DNA from: Candidatus Hodarchaeota archaeon
Lineage (GTDB): Archaea; Asgardarchaeota; Heimdallarchaeia; Hodarchaeales; Hodarchaeaceae
Assembly (NCBI GenBank): GCA_029856365.1
Contig: JAHQWW010000010.1
Coordinates: 1-64,000, forward strand
DNA length: 64,000 nt
Reading direction: 5' to 3'
Shown here: positions 63,154 to 64,000 of the stretch, piece by piece
Numbering within the stretch: the stretch's first letter is position 1
Layout of the letters: every line of letters starts with the position of its first letter
Notes under the pieces: generated by a model
Seen by the model: only the letters and a program-made list of their open reading frames with translations
What the model was told of the DNA's origin: nothing
The model's database searches: none
Program-made: the position numbers and the translations under genes

Positions 63154-63660
63154 TTAAGTTTCTCTACCAAAACTCCATTTTACGATTTTTTCACCATCAT
63201 ACAGGAATTTTGCCTCAACGATTTCTTGTGTTTCGAGTATTTTGGGGGTGAAAATCTTATCTCCCTCCCACATCTTCCCATAAGGAATTTCATTGATGGG
63301 TACCCATAAGAGTTTACCCTCAGGGTTCTCAAATTCGAGTTTTTCTGTTACTTGAACATAATATAAGAATACTAACCAGTTAAATGCTGGTAGATCCTCA
63401 TTGATTTTATCGCGATGGATTTCATCAAAATAAATGTACCCTCTAAATTCAACCTCTAGAGGTGAAAGGGTGTATCCTGTTTCTTCTTTTAACTCACGCA
63501 AAATACAGTTAAGAGGAGTCTCACCTAATTCAAGACGTCCCCCAATACCAATATATTTTCCTTCATGGAAATCATCCTCCTTTTTATTCCGAAAAAGTAA
63601 GAGAACTTCTTTGTTGTTACAAACAATATATGCTAATGTAGCTAATTTGTGGCTGACCAA
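63154..63660 (-). CDS. Nudix hydrolase (MutT/8-oxo-dGTP-type)
   Basis: The 168-residue protein has a perfect Nudix box from Gly41 to Tyr63 (G-x5-E-x7-R-E-U-x-E-E-x-G-U: Glu47, Arg55-Glu56, Glu59-Glu60, Gly62). This binds Mg2+ and cleaves nucleoside diphosphates linked to a group X. The length fits (d)NTP pyrophosphatases. The TTG start has GGAGAG eight bases upstream. The ferredoxin gene follows on the same strand 48 nt after its stop. Confidence 0.92.
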   Translation of the reverse strand: MVSHKLATLAYIVCNNKEVLLLFRNKKEDDFHEGKYIGIGGRLELGETPLNCILRELKEETGYTLSPLEVEFRGYIYFDEIHRDKINEDLPAFNWLVFLYYVQVTEKLEFENPEGKLLWVPINEIPYGKMWEGDKIFTPKILETQEIVEAKFLYDGEKIVKWSFGRET

Positions 63661-63909
63661 TTTTCCAACTCTCCAAGTAATTCTATTTATTGGGATTTTC
63701 GGTCATTTGAGGAACATATCATCGTCAAAATGTAGGGTTTCTAATTCTTACTGTGAGATTTTCTGGTTATATCAACTTTTATTCCAATGTAATGGCGAAA
63801 AATATTTGTAAATTTTTAATTTATTCCCTCTATAATAAAAATCCTTCTTATAGGGAAAAATTCGAACCCTGGAGGTCAAACAACGAAATCTAGTGTTTCT
63901 CATGATGAT

Positions 63910-64000
63910 TTGAGAATCAGAATTCGAACTGGAACGATCGAAGATGCAGGCAGATTCAACGAGATAGAAGAAGCCTGTTTTCCAAGTAAGTTACGCTATG
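63910..64000 (+). CDS. N-terminus of a GNAT-family acetyltransferase (3' truncated by window)
   Basis: The visible frame encodes LRIRIRTGTIEDAGRFNEIE followed by EACFPSKLRY. This is the usual opening of GNAT acetyltransferases (strand 1 followed by helix with D-x-x-x-I-x-x-I-E-x-x-C-F-P). TTG 63910 is the first ordinary start in frame. GGAGGT at 63871-63876 is 34 nt before it but only 6 nt before an in-frame ACG (63883). Upstream stops exclude a longer frame. The gap 63661-63882 holds nothing else that I can support. Confidence 0.6.
   Translation, partial: MRIRIRTGTIEDAGRFNEIEEACFPSKLRY

Noticed and set aside
63855..63880. GTTCGAA-like sequence on the minus strand, suggesting a tRNA T-loop
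   Set aside because: The flanking bases do not form a T-stem and no acceptor or anticodon arm is visible.

Overview
This is an AT-rich chromosomal window from an archaeon, very probably an Asgard archaeon. It carries translation factor aIF1A, archaeal-style TTG and GTG starts with GGAGG-type ribosome sites, two Ras/Rab-like small GTPases of the eukaryotic-like type, and a longin-plus-roadblock protein directly behind one of them. It also has large TPR and HEAT solenoids and many membrane proteins of unknown family. I cannot fix the lineage within Asgard from sequence alone. There is no tRNA, rRNA, CRISPR array or insertion sequence that I can see.

Layout. 1-7.7 kb: a cell-surface block made of a truncated calcium-binding repeat protein, a beta-helix surface protein whose cytoplasmic tail is TPR, and a 920-residue TPR protein. 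7.7-14.1 kb: nitrilase-family hydrolase, membrane proteins, a PLP-dependent enzyme and a decayed copy of its 3' end. 14.1-24.5 kb: hisS, glycogen synthase glgA, an isoprenylcysteine-methyltransferase-like protein, a 1269-residue helical solenoid, a small kinase and a polytopic membrane protein. 24.7-30.5 kb: a small GTPase behind an inverted-repeat promoter, then a three-gene operon of methyltransferase, HgcA-like corrinoid protein and HgcB-like ferredoxin, then two transporters and a GNAT. 30.7-40.0 kb: one eight-gene operon of zinc-ribbon and PrsW-like membrane proteins leading into a DUF4129/DUF4350/MoxR/DUF58 cluster. 40.1-49.7 kb: the operon GTPase, longin-roadblock protein, GH57 glucanotransferase, then an M3 peptidase and membrane proteins. 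49.7-64 kb: peroxiredoxin, a circularly permuted phosphoglycerate mutase, a DNPH1-like hydrolase, cytosolic HEAT/beta-sandwich and HhH proteins, MFS transporter with thymidylate kinase, aIF1A, GDPD, a ferredoxin, a Nudix hydrolase and the start of a GNAT gene.

The two strongest signals are (1) an independent phosphoglycerate mutase at 51600-53195 whose C-terminal half is encoded before its N-terminal half, with all metal ligands and the catalytic serine kept but the usual substrate DGRD motif lost, and (2) an HgcAB-like pair at 25720-26924 with a preceding methyltransferase. This pair keeps the cobalt-facing Cys of mercury-methylating HgcA but has an altered cap helix and an HgcB without its C-terminal cysteines, which suggests a corrinoid methyl-transfer system that may not act on mercury. 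A GTPase/longin-roadblock pair and a zinc-ribbon/PrsW/MoxR operon are further candidates for undescribed systems.
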